Source: Takakia lepidozioides
Taxonomy: Eukaryota; Streptophyta; Takakiopsida; Takakiales; Takakiaceae
Length of the DNA: 60,000 bases
Assembly (NCBI GenBank): GCA_030704615.1
Contig: CM060733.1
Location: 56,112,001 to 56,172,000 of the forward strand
Reading direction: 5' to 3'
Part shown: positions 33,340-45,179 of the stretch, piece after piece
Numbering within the stretch: the stretch's first letter is position 1
How the letters are laid out: each line of letters opens with the position of its first letter
The notes under the pieces: model-generated
Database searches by the model: none
The model's input: only the letters and a program-made list of their open reading frames with translations
What the model was told of the DNA's origin: nothing
Program-made: the position numbers and the translations under genes

Positions 33340-33714
33340 CGATGGGATGAGGGGATCGACGGCGGGGGGAGCGCCACGTGGCGGTGGGCGTGCCATGGGG
33401 CCTTCATCCGGCCGTCGTCCATCCACTGCGCGGGAGGATGGCGGGGGGATGAGGGGCGGATGACCCAGAACATCCATTGTTTTGAGGTTGGATGGATGAG
33501 CAGGGGATCGACGGTTCGGGGGAGTAGCACGTGGCAGGCGATTAGGGGTGGGGGATCACTGCGGGTCCGGAGTGGGGATCAAGCCAGTACGGGGGGAGCG
33601 GCGACGTGTCGAGGGACCGCGCCGTGGATGGGAAGAGGGGATCGGCGGCGGGGGGAGCGCCACGTGCCGTCCGATGGGTGGAGGGGGATCAGTCACCGCA
33701 TTGGACGGGGATCA

Positions 33715-33746
<32 letters not shown>

Positions 33747-34330
33747 CGGCGACGTGTCGGGGGATTGGGCCGTCGATGGCGGGGGGAGCGACGGGATGGC
33801 GGGGGGATGAGGGGCGGATGACACTACAACATCCACTGTTTGTGAGGTCGGATGGATGCGCAGGGATCGACGGTCCGGGGGAGCCGCACGTGGCGGGCGA
33901 TTGGGGTTGGGGGATCATTCCCGGTCCGGAAGGGGGATCAAGGCGCGTCGGGGGAGCGGCGACGTCTCGGGGGAGTGCGCTGTGGATGGGAGAAGGGGAT
34001 CGACGGTGGCAGGAGCGCCACGTGGCGATGGGCGCGTCATGGGGCCTTCAACCGGCCGTCATCCATTCAATTGAGGTTAGATGGATGGGGAGGGGATCGA
34101 CGGTTCGGGGGTAGCGCCACGTGGCTGGAGATGGGGGTGGGGGATCACTCCGGCACTGGAAGGGGGATCAACCCAGTGAGGGGATCCACAGCGGGGGGCC
34201 GCCACGTGGCTGGAGATCGGGGGTGGGAGATGGGCGCCGCGCGGCCAGCGGTGGGGCGGGCGGGTGCGGGGGGTCAGGGGGGCGCGGGGAGCAGCGGGCG
34301 GGCGGGGGCGGGGCAACGGGCGGAGGGGTG
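33340..34330. repeat. GC-rich tandem array with GGGGATCGACGG...GCCACGTGGC units
   Basis: Repeating blocks contain GATCGACGGTTCGGGGGAG, CGCCACGTGGC and GGGGATCA, arranged in larger units of roughly 350 bp that also include ACATCCATTGTTTTGAGGT and GTTGGATGGATG (33,468, 33,829 and partially 34,065). The long plus-strand open frames here (Gly/Arg-rich) are compositional artefacts. The array truncates the N-terminal side of the second TNPA-like gene. Confidence 0.85.
33720..33746 (+). repeat. 27-base G run
   Basis: An uninterrupted run of G that can form G-quadruplexes. Its exact length may be a sequencing or assembly estimate. Confidence 0.9.
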
Positions 34331-34528
34331 GGGATGATTTGACATGGGGCGTCCAGCTCGCCGACGAGGCTGCTGGAGCGGGGGTTCCCACGGCTGTACC
34401 TCGCGGGCCGTACCCGTCAGCTCACAAGCTTGCAATAAAATCAAGCCACATCCATATTGGGACCCGGGAGAGACAGGCAGACCATTGACCAACCATCTAG
34501 CTATGGTCAGAGCTGGAAACTTGTTGAA

Positions 34529-34632
34529 AATCAATGCTATCAGATATTGCTCTGAAATTTATCATACCTTCAGGCAAAGAAATCAATGCTGTCAGATATT
34601 GCTCTGAAATTTATCATACCTTTAGGCAAAGG
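34529..34632. repeat. 52-bp tandem duplication
   Basis: Two adjacent copies of a unit starting AATCAATGCTATCAGATATT and ending in CTTCAGGCAAAG differ at two positions. Confidence 0.9.
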
Positions 34633-34639
34633 TATTGGA

Positions 34640-35380
34640 CAGGACATGGGATGATGGAAGGGACATGGTTGAAAATGATGAAGAACCATCATAGAAGGTA
34701 GTGGAGAATCACCTACCTACAACAACAGTTGCTCCAGCCCCAGAGCAACCAGAAGCTGATCCACCAATGGATGTATTGGAGGAATACCTGGATGAGCATG
34801 GCCAAGTGACATTCTTTTCATAAATTGCATAAGGGAATTAAATATCAAGTCAATGTGAATGAAAACCGACATCAATTCACAACAGAGATTTGCACTATGC
34901 CAGTTTGCAATGCAGTATGCTCTCTCAAATTACAACTTACTTGCACATGCAGTCCAGAGTGGAAGATGAGCACACATGATAATCATCAAAAGTAGATAGA
35001 GAGTTGTGGAATAGTGAAACTCAATCTGCTGCCTGGAAAGTGCAACCAGGTCTGTTCCATCTCTTGTGGACTGTAATTGCCTTCTGTGAGTACAAATTGT
35101 CATGCAGGGCATTTCCTCATTGTTCCTGTCTACACTGTGTCAATGGTTCCTCATGGTCAAGCTTGGGTATCCATCCTGCTTGAAATTGGATCTCCTTGGG
35201 CAATCTTGGTTAAGTAGCAATTCTTCAAACAGCACCGGAATCTTGTAACTAGATATTGCCGGCCTTGTTGAGAGTATTTTAGCCATACAATTTACGATAT
35301 TAAAGACCAGCTATGATAGATCTTTCGCAGGTAATAGAGTGTGTCAAAGAATGCTGAGGGCCGGATCAATAGCGGACATG
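34640..35380. other. Unassigned interval with weak gene fragment
   Basis: A plus-strand stretch (34,696-34,821) encodes an acidic Pro/Glu-rich tail ending LDEHGQVTFFS and a stop, but with a TAG just upstream. It looks like the end of a broken gene. Nothing else is recognised. Confidence 0.25.
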
Positions 35381-35389
35381 GCTAACAGG

Positions 35390-35683
35390 TGATGAGCATC
35401 GTCTGATTGCGAGACGACTATATACTAATCCGCATAATCTTTGGCGAATCCCAAGACCTCAGGTTGCAAGGGTTCAGACACGAGCTCTCTTGAGTTTCTC
35501 AGACACCAAAGCAGCTGGTTTGAGAGCACGAAATTGTCTGCGACGAATAAAGCTACGCAGGCAGCCGTTAATGATTCGAGGGGCACAAAACCTCTTGACC
35601 AACTCCACTGTTTCGTTGACAACCACGCCAGGAGGATCGTCCGTGGTCTCAATTTTGGTTGAACCAATGTTTGTTGCAGGTAC
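35390..35683 (+). other. Possible isolated exon of unknown gene
   Basis: The frame is open between an acceptor-like AACAG (35,389) and a donor-like GCAG/GTACC (35,683). It encodes a basic segment with ARRLYTNPHNLWRIP and LRRIKLRRQPLMIRG, then a Ser/Thr/Val-rich end. The splice-like borders and lack of stops over 98 codons favour a real exon, but neither neighbouring exons nor a family are recognised. Confidence 0.3.
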
Positions 35684-35974
35684 CTAGATAACATGGACAA
35701 ATATTATGCAACTTCGATGCTCCTCTAGAAACATCAGGCATCTCTACAACATTGAACCCTTAAATGCCGGCATTACTAATGGTGGCTGCCTGACCACTTG
35801 TGTATGAAGATAAAACAGGTAGGTAAGTCCAACTTGCAAACGTTGCATGAGGTAACCCCTTGATTCATAATTCATCGTTTAGACTGGACTCCTGAGGATC
35901 TGACCTTAGCATCTCTCAGAAGCTGATATACAGAAAGATGTCCAAGTTTCTTTGTACACCAAACCTTAGGTGGC

Positions 35975-36116
35975 ACTGTTGTTGCATACAGTGGCTAGTA
36001 AAGATGCTTCAGTCATGTGGGTGTTACCTGATGACATGATCGTGCTTGCTCCAGTAATGGCACAGATGCTTACCTGTTGTTGCATACAGTGGCGAGTAAA
36101 GATGCTTCAGTCAAGG
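35975..36116. repeat. Direct repeat of 38 bp
   Basis: GTTGTTGCATACAGTGGC followed by AGTAAAGATGCTTCAGTCA occurs at about 35,979 and again at 36,077, with a single difference. Confidence 0.85.
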
Positions 36117-36479
36117 GTTCAAGCTACTTTGAGAACATATTGTGAGTCCAGCACCAATTAACAAATGCATAACAAGTAAGCAGAAACAAATCTGAAGCAT
36201 TGAATCCTGACAATAACGAATCACCCAACATAGCAGCCAAATTAGATGAAATTCTCCCTGTAAGAGTCATGACATTGTTCTTACATTTGGAAATCAAGAG
36301 CTTGGTGGAAGATGCCGTGGTCTCTTCCGAGCCATCTCTTGGTCCTCTTCAGAACTCTTCTGCTAACTTGTTTTAAGAAGTACACTTGCATGGGGAAAAC
36401 ATGTTTGAGAGCATGTTCACTGGGCACATCTTCTAGATTCTCCAAGTCTGTAAGCATAACCAGAAGCCTCTTCCTCCAC

Positions 36480-37230
36480 TAAGAACTCGTTGTTGCCACA
36501 GGCCTGTCCAGAAAACACTGAGGAACATAGGTGGCTTCCTGCCTTCCCTGCCTCCACTGCTCAAAAGAAGTGGAGAAAATGTGGGCTGTGTCGTTCCTAT
36601 CAGTAAGACTTCTCAATTCGGTGAAGTAGAGTACCAGCGGAGTACCAGCTCCTCCCCAACAGCAGTTTCTATTGTTTCCTTCCCAATAGTACAACCCAAT
36701 GAAATAGGATGTGAATCATTCTTCTTCGAAATCAATTTCCTCCCTCATCCAGGGCTTGAGTGGGCTTTGTTCCCCAGCCATGCTTCTTCATACAGACCAA
36801 AACATGATCTGTACGCAATGTAATCTCTCCAACAGGCCCTTGAATAGGTTTTGACTTCATCATGTAGATTTCATCAGAAGAACTGGGATTCAGCTCCCTC
36901 AAATTCATACTAAAAACAAAAACATTTTCACAATCAGATCGATGCACAATGAAACTTTGGGCATTTAAAATTGGGTATTTATTTCTAAAGACTCGTATAG
37001 CAAAATTATCTCAATCAGTATTACATTGAGCATACCAAAATCTGACCGCTCCCTACCAGTAAGGCCTGGTAGATATCTAAATGCAATGAAAAGTACAGAT
37101 GTCAAGAGTACATCACAAATCATATCTGCAGCAACATAAGCTGCGGATGCGATTGTCAACCCATGCCACCTAAACTGTACATAACCAGTGATCAATGCAA
37201 TTGCTGTGTCGGGTTGGAAAACAGCCAACT
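36480..37230 (-). other. Possible coding fragments of unknown gene
   Basis: Three minus-strand frames could be exons: a hydrophobic one (37,228-37,060, two membrane-like segments with TIASAAYVAADMICDVLL), one with MNLRELNPSSSDEIYMMK and EITLRTDHVLVCMKKHG (36,910-36,735), and one with FSTSFEQWRQGRQEATYV ending at a stop (36,480). I do not recognise the family and cannot confirm splice junctions. They lie just downstream of the EHD gene. Confidence 0.3.
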
Positions 37231-37470
37231 AGCTGGTTGTACTGCTCCAACTCGTCAATCTAAACTGACTCGATAGAGACTCAATAAAGAGTCACAAACA
37301 ATAGCAACTCCACCTCAAAATAGTGAGGCTATTTCACCTAACATCACGCAACTGTGAAGACCATTGCCTATAAACATAGCCACAGAGTGTTGTAGCCACA
37401 TTGTAAGAGGTACTGAATTGGAGGCAACAGGCTTTCAGTAAAACTAGAACCACCAGCCTGGCATAGGATG

Positions 37471-40400
37471 TCAGTCATAGGGGTTGCGAAACTTCTTAAG
37501 CAGGTCTGGAATGTCCTGCCCCAGCATGTCATCCACTGCCTGGACCATCTTGGGCTTGAGCTTGTCGAACTTGTCAATATTGTACCCTGCTAGGGTCTCC
37601 CTGTAGTGCTCCACATTTGGGAAGTCCCCCGCTGGCAAATGATATTCTCGTTGAACCTATACAGGTTCAGCACCAACCCAAGATACTTGATGTAACCAGA
37701 AACTATTTGAAGAAATTTATAATTGTATCCTACAGCAACAGGGATGTGTGCGCACCAAGGCGTCTGGTCCTACCCTTAATCCCCTTGCCATGGTCTACGG
37801 TGTTCAATTGTTGAGAACATACAGTCCCCACAATCTCTACAAAAGAATTGCATGCAAGCAGAAAACAATACGCCCAGTCCCTGATCAGGACAGTGCAGGC
37901 TTATCCTGCCTTCATTACAATTAAAAAGAAGAGGAAAGCACCCTCAATAACTGATAGATCAGGGTTGAAAGTAGAACCTTGGCAAACTCATCTTCCAGAT
38001 TGTCAATGAGGCGTTGTTGAGCTTTAACCTTGCCCATCATTGATGGCATCTCCTTTTTCAAGTGGCCCATAATGTAGGAGTGAATCTTGGCTGCCCGTGC
38101 GCGCTTCACAAACTCATTGATCTGTCCTCCCACAATGTCCCCCATCAACCATTAGATATTCGCTGAGACCAGTCAGCTTGTTTTGACACAATGTCTAGTT
38201 AGCCATGCATTGACCAGATTGTCATACAAAGACTTACACGGCGATCACAAGACTTCCTGGGTATGTCCTTGAGATCAGCCAGTAGATCACTCTGTTCTCT
38301 TTCAAACAACTCCTTGCCAATTGGCCCTATTTTCTGCTCATCGATTGGCTTATCATTGAATGACCTGCCATGCACCAATCCACACCTGCAAATTAGTACA
38401 ATGGGATTGTCCATTGAACAAGGATAAGACAGCATCCGCAAGATAGTCTCCTCTCAATAGCAACACTCACATAACCCTCTTCATGCTTCTTCTGAAGACT
38501 GACCCTCCTCTTCCCTCATGCTTGTGCTGAGGTGCAATCCAGAAAACCTCGGTTGGGATATATCTAATTGAGGGCAAACAGCAGGGAAGTTATTTGAATC
38601 CAACTGGGAGGTCACTTATACACCCACCCAATGTAGACACGCATGACTTCAGGAGTATTGAGCACCTTGCCCAGTGACCACATGAGTGCACCATAGACTC
38701 GCATCAGCTGCACCAGCACTCCAACCCAACATCCATTAGCTCTATGGAGCTTCCACACCTGCAACTAAACCTGGCTGAAAGCAAGGAAGACACGGTGTAC
38801 CTGTTGGGTATCAACTTGGTCGGCTTTGTTCAGGACAACACGGATCTTGTCGTCGTGGCCACGTAGGGAGCTGATGACCCGCTTGAACTCATCACTAATG
38901 TCCAGCTTATGCGGGTCAAACAGGAGCAGGATAAGGTCACACTTGGCTGCAAACCATTCAGTCACACCCGTGAAATCATAGCTCCTTTGGGTTCGCTGCT
39001 TTTCTCCAGACAGCACTCCTGGTGTGTCTACAAAAGTGATGTGCTCCAACAACTGTTCCAGCCCAGACTTTCTTCAGCCTTGCTACCTTCAGAGTGGAGC
39101 ACTGCAAATCCAGCATGTATCAATCCAGTAGAAGAAGCAGAAAAAGAAAGGACAGGCAAGCAGGCTCTTACAGGATGCGGCATGAGCGAGCACTCAAACT
39201 TGGAGAGAAAAGCTGTGCCAAATCTGGTAAGGCCAGTGTAGGGCATATCATTTTGCACCGCAATTGTGTTCCCTGGCACACTTCGCTCATCTGTGCCTCC
39301 CTGACTCACCATCCCCCATCCCCGTCCAGAGTTCCATCCCCTTAACGCCACATGACAATGAACCAATTTCAGGCAAACATCAAAAGCAAAGGTGGCTCCA
39401 GAGCCATTTGCACCCCAAACCTCCATACTGCTTCAAAGTAAGGCACCTAGACATCCATGGTACCTAAACAAGAAGAGAGGCACCCACCATTACTACAACA
39501 AACCGATCCGTTGTAGGCTCCGGTCCAATATGCGACCCTGCAGTTCCCGATTCACCTCAGTCTTAATAAATAGATGTTTCCCTCTTCCTGTAGTCACCCT
39601 ATAGCATGCTCTCTTCTACAGGTAAAAACACCAGACCACAGTAGACGTACAATGCAGACTTCCTGGGAGGGCGCAACACAGTAGACACCCCAAACAAGAA
39701 AAAGCATCAATGTGTACCTGGGTAGCCAGCCCGTAAAAGATGCTTGATGAAGGTTGTCTTGCCTGTTGAATACTGACCAAGCAACATCACCATGGGCTTT
39801 GCGTCGAAGTCACTCTCTGTCTGCGTATTCCACCTCACTAGTAAATCCGCGAACCCAGCAATTCAATGTGGACCAACAACCCTGCCTTGAAAATGGAAGT
39901 CAACGAATGCTACAAAACAGAACCTTGGGGAGAGTGGAGTGCAGACCAATGTAGGTGAGACAAAGTCATTGAAGCGATACGCAATTTCCAAGGGCTTCAA
40001 TTTTTCAAGATACAGCTTCTTCAGTCCATCAATTATGGATGTCACTGATGCTGCAGATATTGACTGCATCCATCCATCCCTTCTCATCAAAATTGGTTAA
40101 TGTACCTTGCTCTTGCCTCAATTAATGGACAAGTTGAAGCCTGGCACATCCTGCAATCTTAAAGATACTGTTCAGGTCAAGCTATCATCCCGGAGATGTC
40201 CTGGTTCCCAAAGCTCTATCACAAAAGAATGTACTCATAAGACGTTCTATCACGGAAGAAAGAACCTATGACACATTCTCACGAAGCAGGATACTCTTCA
40301 ACCACTGTTCGTTCAGCTGACCTTGCGTGTCGTCTTCTGAGAGAACCACTGTGCTGTCTGTGCCTGCAACTGAGGCGATGTTCCTGTTCAAGACCACCGT

Positions 40401-42798
40401 ACATCAACGTTAACTACTGCAACCATCACTTCCTCTCGATGCCTCCTCATCCCTCACCTGGTTGGGCTTTATTCACAACATGCATGAGGTATGGTTAATG
40501 CAGCAGAAAAGAAGATATGCACACGAGACTGGAAAAAAGTGGTAACCAGTGAAATGGGCAGTTATACACTATCTGCATCTGGATGCACAGCCAAATTAAA
40601 TGTCTACCGTTTGTGTGGTCTGAGACTGCAGATGGTGATGAGCGGCGCCCCTTCTGTACAGCATAATTCACCAATTCACATCAATTCATGCAATTAAATA
40701 GCTCGTCTTCCATGGCTACATTAGAGCACAGATCAGACTCTTTCAACTTTCACAATCTGCATGAGGTCTTACCAGAATACCACCTAGGATGTAGCTGGAG
40801 GCAAAAAATGGTATGTTGAGAATTGGCACTACCTCAGCCCAAGAAACCCAGAGAGGACTAAGGGAGTGTGACCTTACCACCATGAGCTCCTCCAAACCAT
40901 CCATGTTTGGTGGGCTGATATTCTCCACATCTGCAACCAACAATCACCTCAATATCCTGCTGCTGCGGAAACATCCAAAATGCATCATCTAGACACCATA
41001 CCCCCTGACCTGGAACCAACCAAATAGGATGTACAGAACAGACAAATACAACAAACACAAACTTAACAGCAACAGACCTCAAAAAGCTTCCCTGAGCAGT
41101 ATGCACTGGCTTGTGTTCTTCCCAAAGATTCATACCAAGTCTTCTTAATCAAAGGAATGCTTGAGTAGAATCCGAGAGAAAAATGTGCCAAATTAGGATT
41201 CACCCCCTACGGCTCTTCATAATGCTTGATGTATGCAGCAAATAAAATATAAAAGCAAACAACCTCAGACAAACTACGACCAACCTGCATTTTTCAGCAT
41301 ATCAGCAGTAATGTCCTTGCCAGTTTGTGCCAATGATATGACCTGCAGCGCCATAATCAGAATCCTGTTCTCTATGCTACCCAAACCGACATAAATTAGC
41401 AGACAACTGGACCGGCATCCCTCAAAACTAAGACCTCTGGCCACAATCAAGAGTACACGCTTGTGGAGAACTACATGACTCACATTCAGCCCAAACAATG
41501 CAACATTGCATGAAGTCTAATGGAACAGAACATGAGATTGAATCCTCCATATCTTCTTTTTCACATCTGTTTCTTTCAATCGTAGCAAGCAAAGGCCTGG
41601 CAAGTTGACCGAATTTTACTGCCTTCTGTAAAAGAGAGAGAAGGGTGAAGAGAAACCTAACCTGCATAGCTGTAACAAATTCTCTAAAGCCAAGAAAACC
41701 CTGGCGCTTTGTGTCTGCAACAGCCCACACCTAGCAGCAATCCGCTTGAGCCACAATCAGTCCAAGCATGTTATGTGGGCAATGCTAAGGAAAAAGTGCG
41801 AAAACTCAAACGCGCCCCATCCCATGTCATGCACTTGCATAAGGCTGCCTTCTATATTAATTTGTTTTTGTTGGAATTAACCAATTCTTTACAATTGTCA
41901 TGGCCACCACAAACCCAAGACTACCACGTCAAAAGCAATTCCACTGCACATCAACAATTTTTCGTTGGTGATGTGGTTGACTAGGGCATTCACGTATAAT
42001 CTGTGAAGAGGTCCCAGCCTGGGCCAAAATCATGAGAGTCTGCAACTCCTTTCTCATATAAAGCTCTAAGCGGTTTTACACCCCGGCTGGTAGATAATTC
42101 TGTTAAGATAGAAAGAAACATCAACTATATTCTGCACACCTGCTTAAGGTCTCCCCTGGGAAGCTGTGACAGTGAAAAAAACTTGACAGCATCTGGTCCT
42201 GTCAGCCTGCCATCAGCGTCTGCAAAGGCGTGCAATGTATATGTGAGCAAAGATCTTGACACAATCCTGCTTCAAGTTGCTGGCATTAAAGAGAATGAAC
42301 AGAAAACTACAACGCCAGATAGAAAATCCTCTTTGAGCAGCACCGAAATGTTCGGCATTGAGGTCGAAAGATTTTGTCATGTCGAATTGTCAACACGCTG
42401 TGAGGCGCAATTCAAACCAGAGAACCAGAAGGAATTAAAGATTCGAAAGATGCAAGCTGACTCGGTGCCAGCTCAGGAAGAGATAGTGAATTTCATGTTA
42501 CTACCGATGCAAACTCGAACAGATTCCAATGTGCTGAGATCTACTACGATTAGACAGCTCCAAATTATCTTTACTTCCACGGCACACAAGTCTCCAATAC
42601 GTCCGTACTGCCAATATCCCTGACTTTGAACGACGTGCATCCCGAATGCCAAGATGTTCCTCCTGTGATGACCTAACCAAATGGGAAGCGGAAGCGGCAG
42701 ACAGAAACCATACCACTGTCAGCGAAATCAAACCATTGCTTGTAAGTCTGCTCATCCTGCTTGGCATAATTCGTAGATCTGACCGCCAGTATGTCCAT
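37471..42798 (-). CDS. EHD1: EHD1-like protein: EH domain and dynamin-like ATPase
   Basis: A 14-exon gene whose GT-AG junctions all keep phase: 42,798-42,714; 42,219-42,140; 41,730-41,662; 41,342-41,285; 40,930-40,878; 40,063-39,947; 39,820-39,718; 39,537-39,488; 39,300-39,172; 39,052-38,801; 38,707-38,628; 38,364-38,238; 38,121-37,978; 37,656-37,471. The product is about 510 residues. The N-terminal EH domain has EF-hand-type loops (DSDADGRLTGPDA; ADTKRQGFLGFREF). The nucleotide-binding domain has P-loop GQYSTGKT (169-176), DTPG (257-260) and NKAD (from 323). A helical tail ends in LLKKFRNPYD. EHD proteins bind ATP, oligomerise on curved membranes and act in endocytic recycling. An N-terminal EH domain is the plant arrangement. 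It is about 35 residues shorter than typical plant EHD1 in the linker after the EH domain, so a small exon between 40,063 and 40,878 may be missed. Confidence 0.93.
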
Positions 42799-43725
42799 TT
42801 TCCACCACCTCCACTCAGTGCTCCCGCTAAACTACCAGATTCAGAGACTCCCAATATATAGCACCTCCAACACACACCCGATCACAATCAAGCAAAACGG
42901 AGCCAGCGTTTCCACATCCGATCCGTTGGCACAGCACCGCGATGCAACTTTAGCGATCGAATTCAAACTCTACAACAGAGAGGAGCTGCACAGCTAAGAA
43001 TAGAAACAAGCGCTACAAAGCGAGGAGTGAAATGCAGACGCGGCAACCATCCGCCATAGCCACGTTGAAACCCTAACGTTGCAAGGGTGCCGTTGGCGGG
43101 AACGATGGCATCATCTACCGTTGCCTTTTTGCCCCCTCAAATTTTGAATTGTCTGCATACATTATCGCCGTTAAATAATGACCGTTTGTAAACAGCCAAA
43201 GAAACATCAAGACACCACATGGCTCCCGATGGTTCCCAGATTCGACACCCAGATCTGACGCTCCCCGGTAAAGACTCCAGTCTGCCGGAATCGTACTCCG
43301 ACCGTCGGTGGCAGCAACGACGGCGGGGGCCAGCACAACAGCCGAGCTGGAATCTGCACCATGGATTCCGGCCGCGTGGCATCTCGGAAGGGGAGCTTCT
43401 CGACGCGTGGCCTATTGGGTACGCGCCACAGCAGGGCGAGCATGCTAGGTACAAATGCCTTCACTTCGTCTTCTTCCCTGTCTCGCACGCCCTGCACCCT
43501 CTCCGATCTGTCTCTAGAATCGCTTTGTGCTTAAGAGTTTGTCTAAAGTCTGTTGAATTAGGAAGTGATCGCATTGTGGAAGGGGGGGTTTCGAGTGAGG
43601 AGCAAGGCGTGCTTGGGATTGTTGGCATAGGCTGGCTCAAGGTCAGCTTTGAGGATTTGTGGCGGGCGGGGGAAAGCTCTAGGATATATTCAGCTGCTGG
43701 GAGGGGAGAGAGAGTTGGAGGGAGC
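42799..43725. promoter_or_regulatory. Divergent promoter region between EHD1-like and DUF7733-like genes
   Basis: The two start codons point away from each other across 0.93 kb, which must hold both promoters and 5' leaders. A plus-strand frame is open from 43,219 into the DUF7733-like gene, but its predicted N-terminal extension is low complexity and unlike the family, so I treat it as leader. No single element stands out. Confidence 0.5.
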
Positions 43726-44720
43726 ATGTCTGGGGCTACATTGGCTGCGGGGCCGAGAATACCCAAGCCTGGGAAGGAGGGCCGCCATGGGGAGTTTCGC
43801 GGGAGGTCTGATCCCGGTGGTCTTGGAGGGGTGATGGGATCGCTGCGAGTAATCGAGCTGCAGCTGGTGGCATTTATAGTGGTGTTTTCTGCTAGTGGAT
43901 TGGTGCCGGTAGTGGACCTGATCTTTCCGGTCTTCATCACCATCTACGCTTTCATTCTCTCTGCATTTGTATTTAAGACTTATGGGCAAGCGGAAAATCT
44001 TCAGGTTTTTAAAGGCAACCGCCTGTTCCAGGTTTACGTGGTTACGGGTACCGTTGTAGGTCTCTTCTTGCCTTTGGCGTATGTGCTCGGTGGATTTGCG
44101 CGAGGCGATCAGCGCGCTGTGCGGGCTACCACACCCCATCTTTTTCTTCTCTCGTTCCAGGTCCTGAGTGAGAATCTAATCAACGGGTTAAACATCTTCT
44201 CTCTGCCTGTGAGAGCGCTGCTACCCATTTTGTACAGTATGCGTCGCCTGTTCTCTCTTTCTTCTTGGGTTACCGCCACCTTGTTCGAGTATAAGTTACC
44301 CGAGGATCCACGAGTGCAGGTGGGAATTCTGTAATCCGTTTCCTTTCAAGTAGTTAGAGATTGTGTTGAAGAGTGGACAAATGTTTGTTGTATATCGGAG
44401 ATTGTTTGTTTGGATCTTTGTGTGTTTTCTATCACCGGGAATGAGGTATCTTGAGCTGAAGCTAAATGCACTGGTATGGAATTGGTATGCAGGATACAGC
44501 ATGGTTATGGTTTGGACGGGTCCTGGCTGTAGCAAATACAGTTTACTTCACCCTCAACCTCTTTGGCTTCCTCATCCCCATGTTCCTCCCACGGGCCTTT
44601 GAGGCTTACTTCAAAGAGAGGGATCAGTACTTAGCAGAGCACCCACCAAAAGAGAAGAAAAGTCCAAAACCTCTCCCCACCCCTGCCCGTCCGGCGGGAG
44701 AGCCGAAAAAGGCTCAGTAG
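43726..44720 (+). CDS. DUF7733-like plant membrane protein
   Basis: Two exons, 43,726-44,319 and 44,493-44,720, join at CAG/GTGGG...TGCAG/GAT in phase 0 to give 273 residues. There are about five hydrophobic segments (around LVAFIVVFSASGLVPVV, FPVFITIYAFILSAFVF, VYVVTGTVVGLFLPLAYV, RALLPILYSMRRLF and VANTVYFTLNLFGFLIPMFL). Family-like signatures are HLFLLSFQVLSENLI, LPVRALLPILYSMRRLF and GRVLAVANTVYFTLNLFGFL. The C-terminus is a Lys/Pro-rich cytosolic-type tail. I chose the ATG at 43,726 because the family's N-terminal region begins about there; an ATG at 43,834 is an alternative. Members are predicted multi-pass membrane proteins of unknown function. Assignment is from memory of the family. 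Confidence 0.8.
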
Positions 44721-45179
44721 TGCTTAGTTACAATGTGAGGAGTGTCTAAATTTGTCAATTATAATACACATGTATTGTAGAGCCTGGGGTGTGCCATGTT
44801 TGGAAGTGGCGGACCTGCGCTCAGAGGGATGAGAGATGCGCAAATGACTGCAGCTGTAGATTTCAGCAGCACTCAAAACGTAGGTGGTGTGTACAGTGAC
44901 CATTCTTTAATGCCCCTCTTTTCAGAAACAGATGTGCAGGTTTTGCCTAAATGTTTGACAATGAAGCCCTCTCAGATGTCTCGCATGAGGGATGGAGGTC
45001 CTGGCGAATTAGCAAATTTCGAAATAAATCTCTTTTATCCGTGGTTGATGACAACTGCCCTTGGTTATGTAATATTACATTGCGCTTAAGATGCATTGCC
45101 CTCTATTCACACCGGCTAATACAGAAGAGAGTGAGTACATTGAAATGTCATGCAATTCTTCGTTACACGATAGTCTAAA

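Larger units (their letters stand above)
29570..33340. mobile_element. Decayed second CACTA-type element with a TNPA/FCP1-like gene
   Basis: It has CATATGACTA-rich subterminal repeats on the left (29,590-30,170), then a TNPA-like gene on the minus strand whose modules parallel those of the complete CACTA element. No tnp2 gene and no certain CACTA terminus or target duplication were found. The right part appears replaced by GC-rich repeats from about 33,340. The nearest terminus-like string is CACTCTGTAGTGAAAAAAAC at 29,635. The element is probably truncated and non-autonomous. Superfamily assignment rests on the gene and the subterminal repeats. Confidence 0.6.

Noticed and set aside
33460-34390. 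Long Gly/Arg-rich open frames on both strands
   Set aside because: GC-rich tandem repeats rarely contain stops; no domain and three overlapping frames are open at once.
43219-43725. 169-codon N-terminal extension of the DUF7733-like protein
   Set aside because: It is unlike the family, low complexity, and spans the divergent promoter region.
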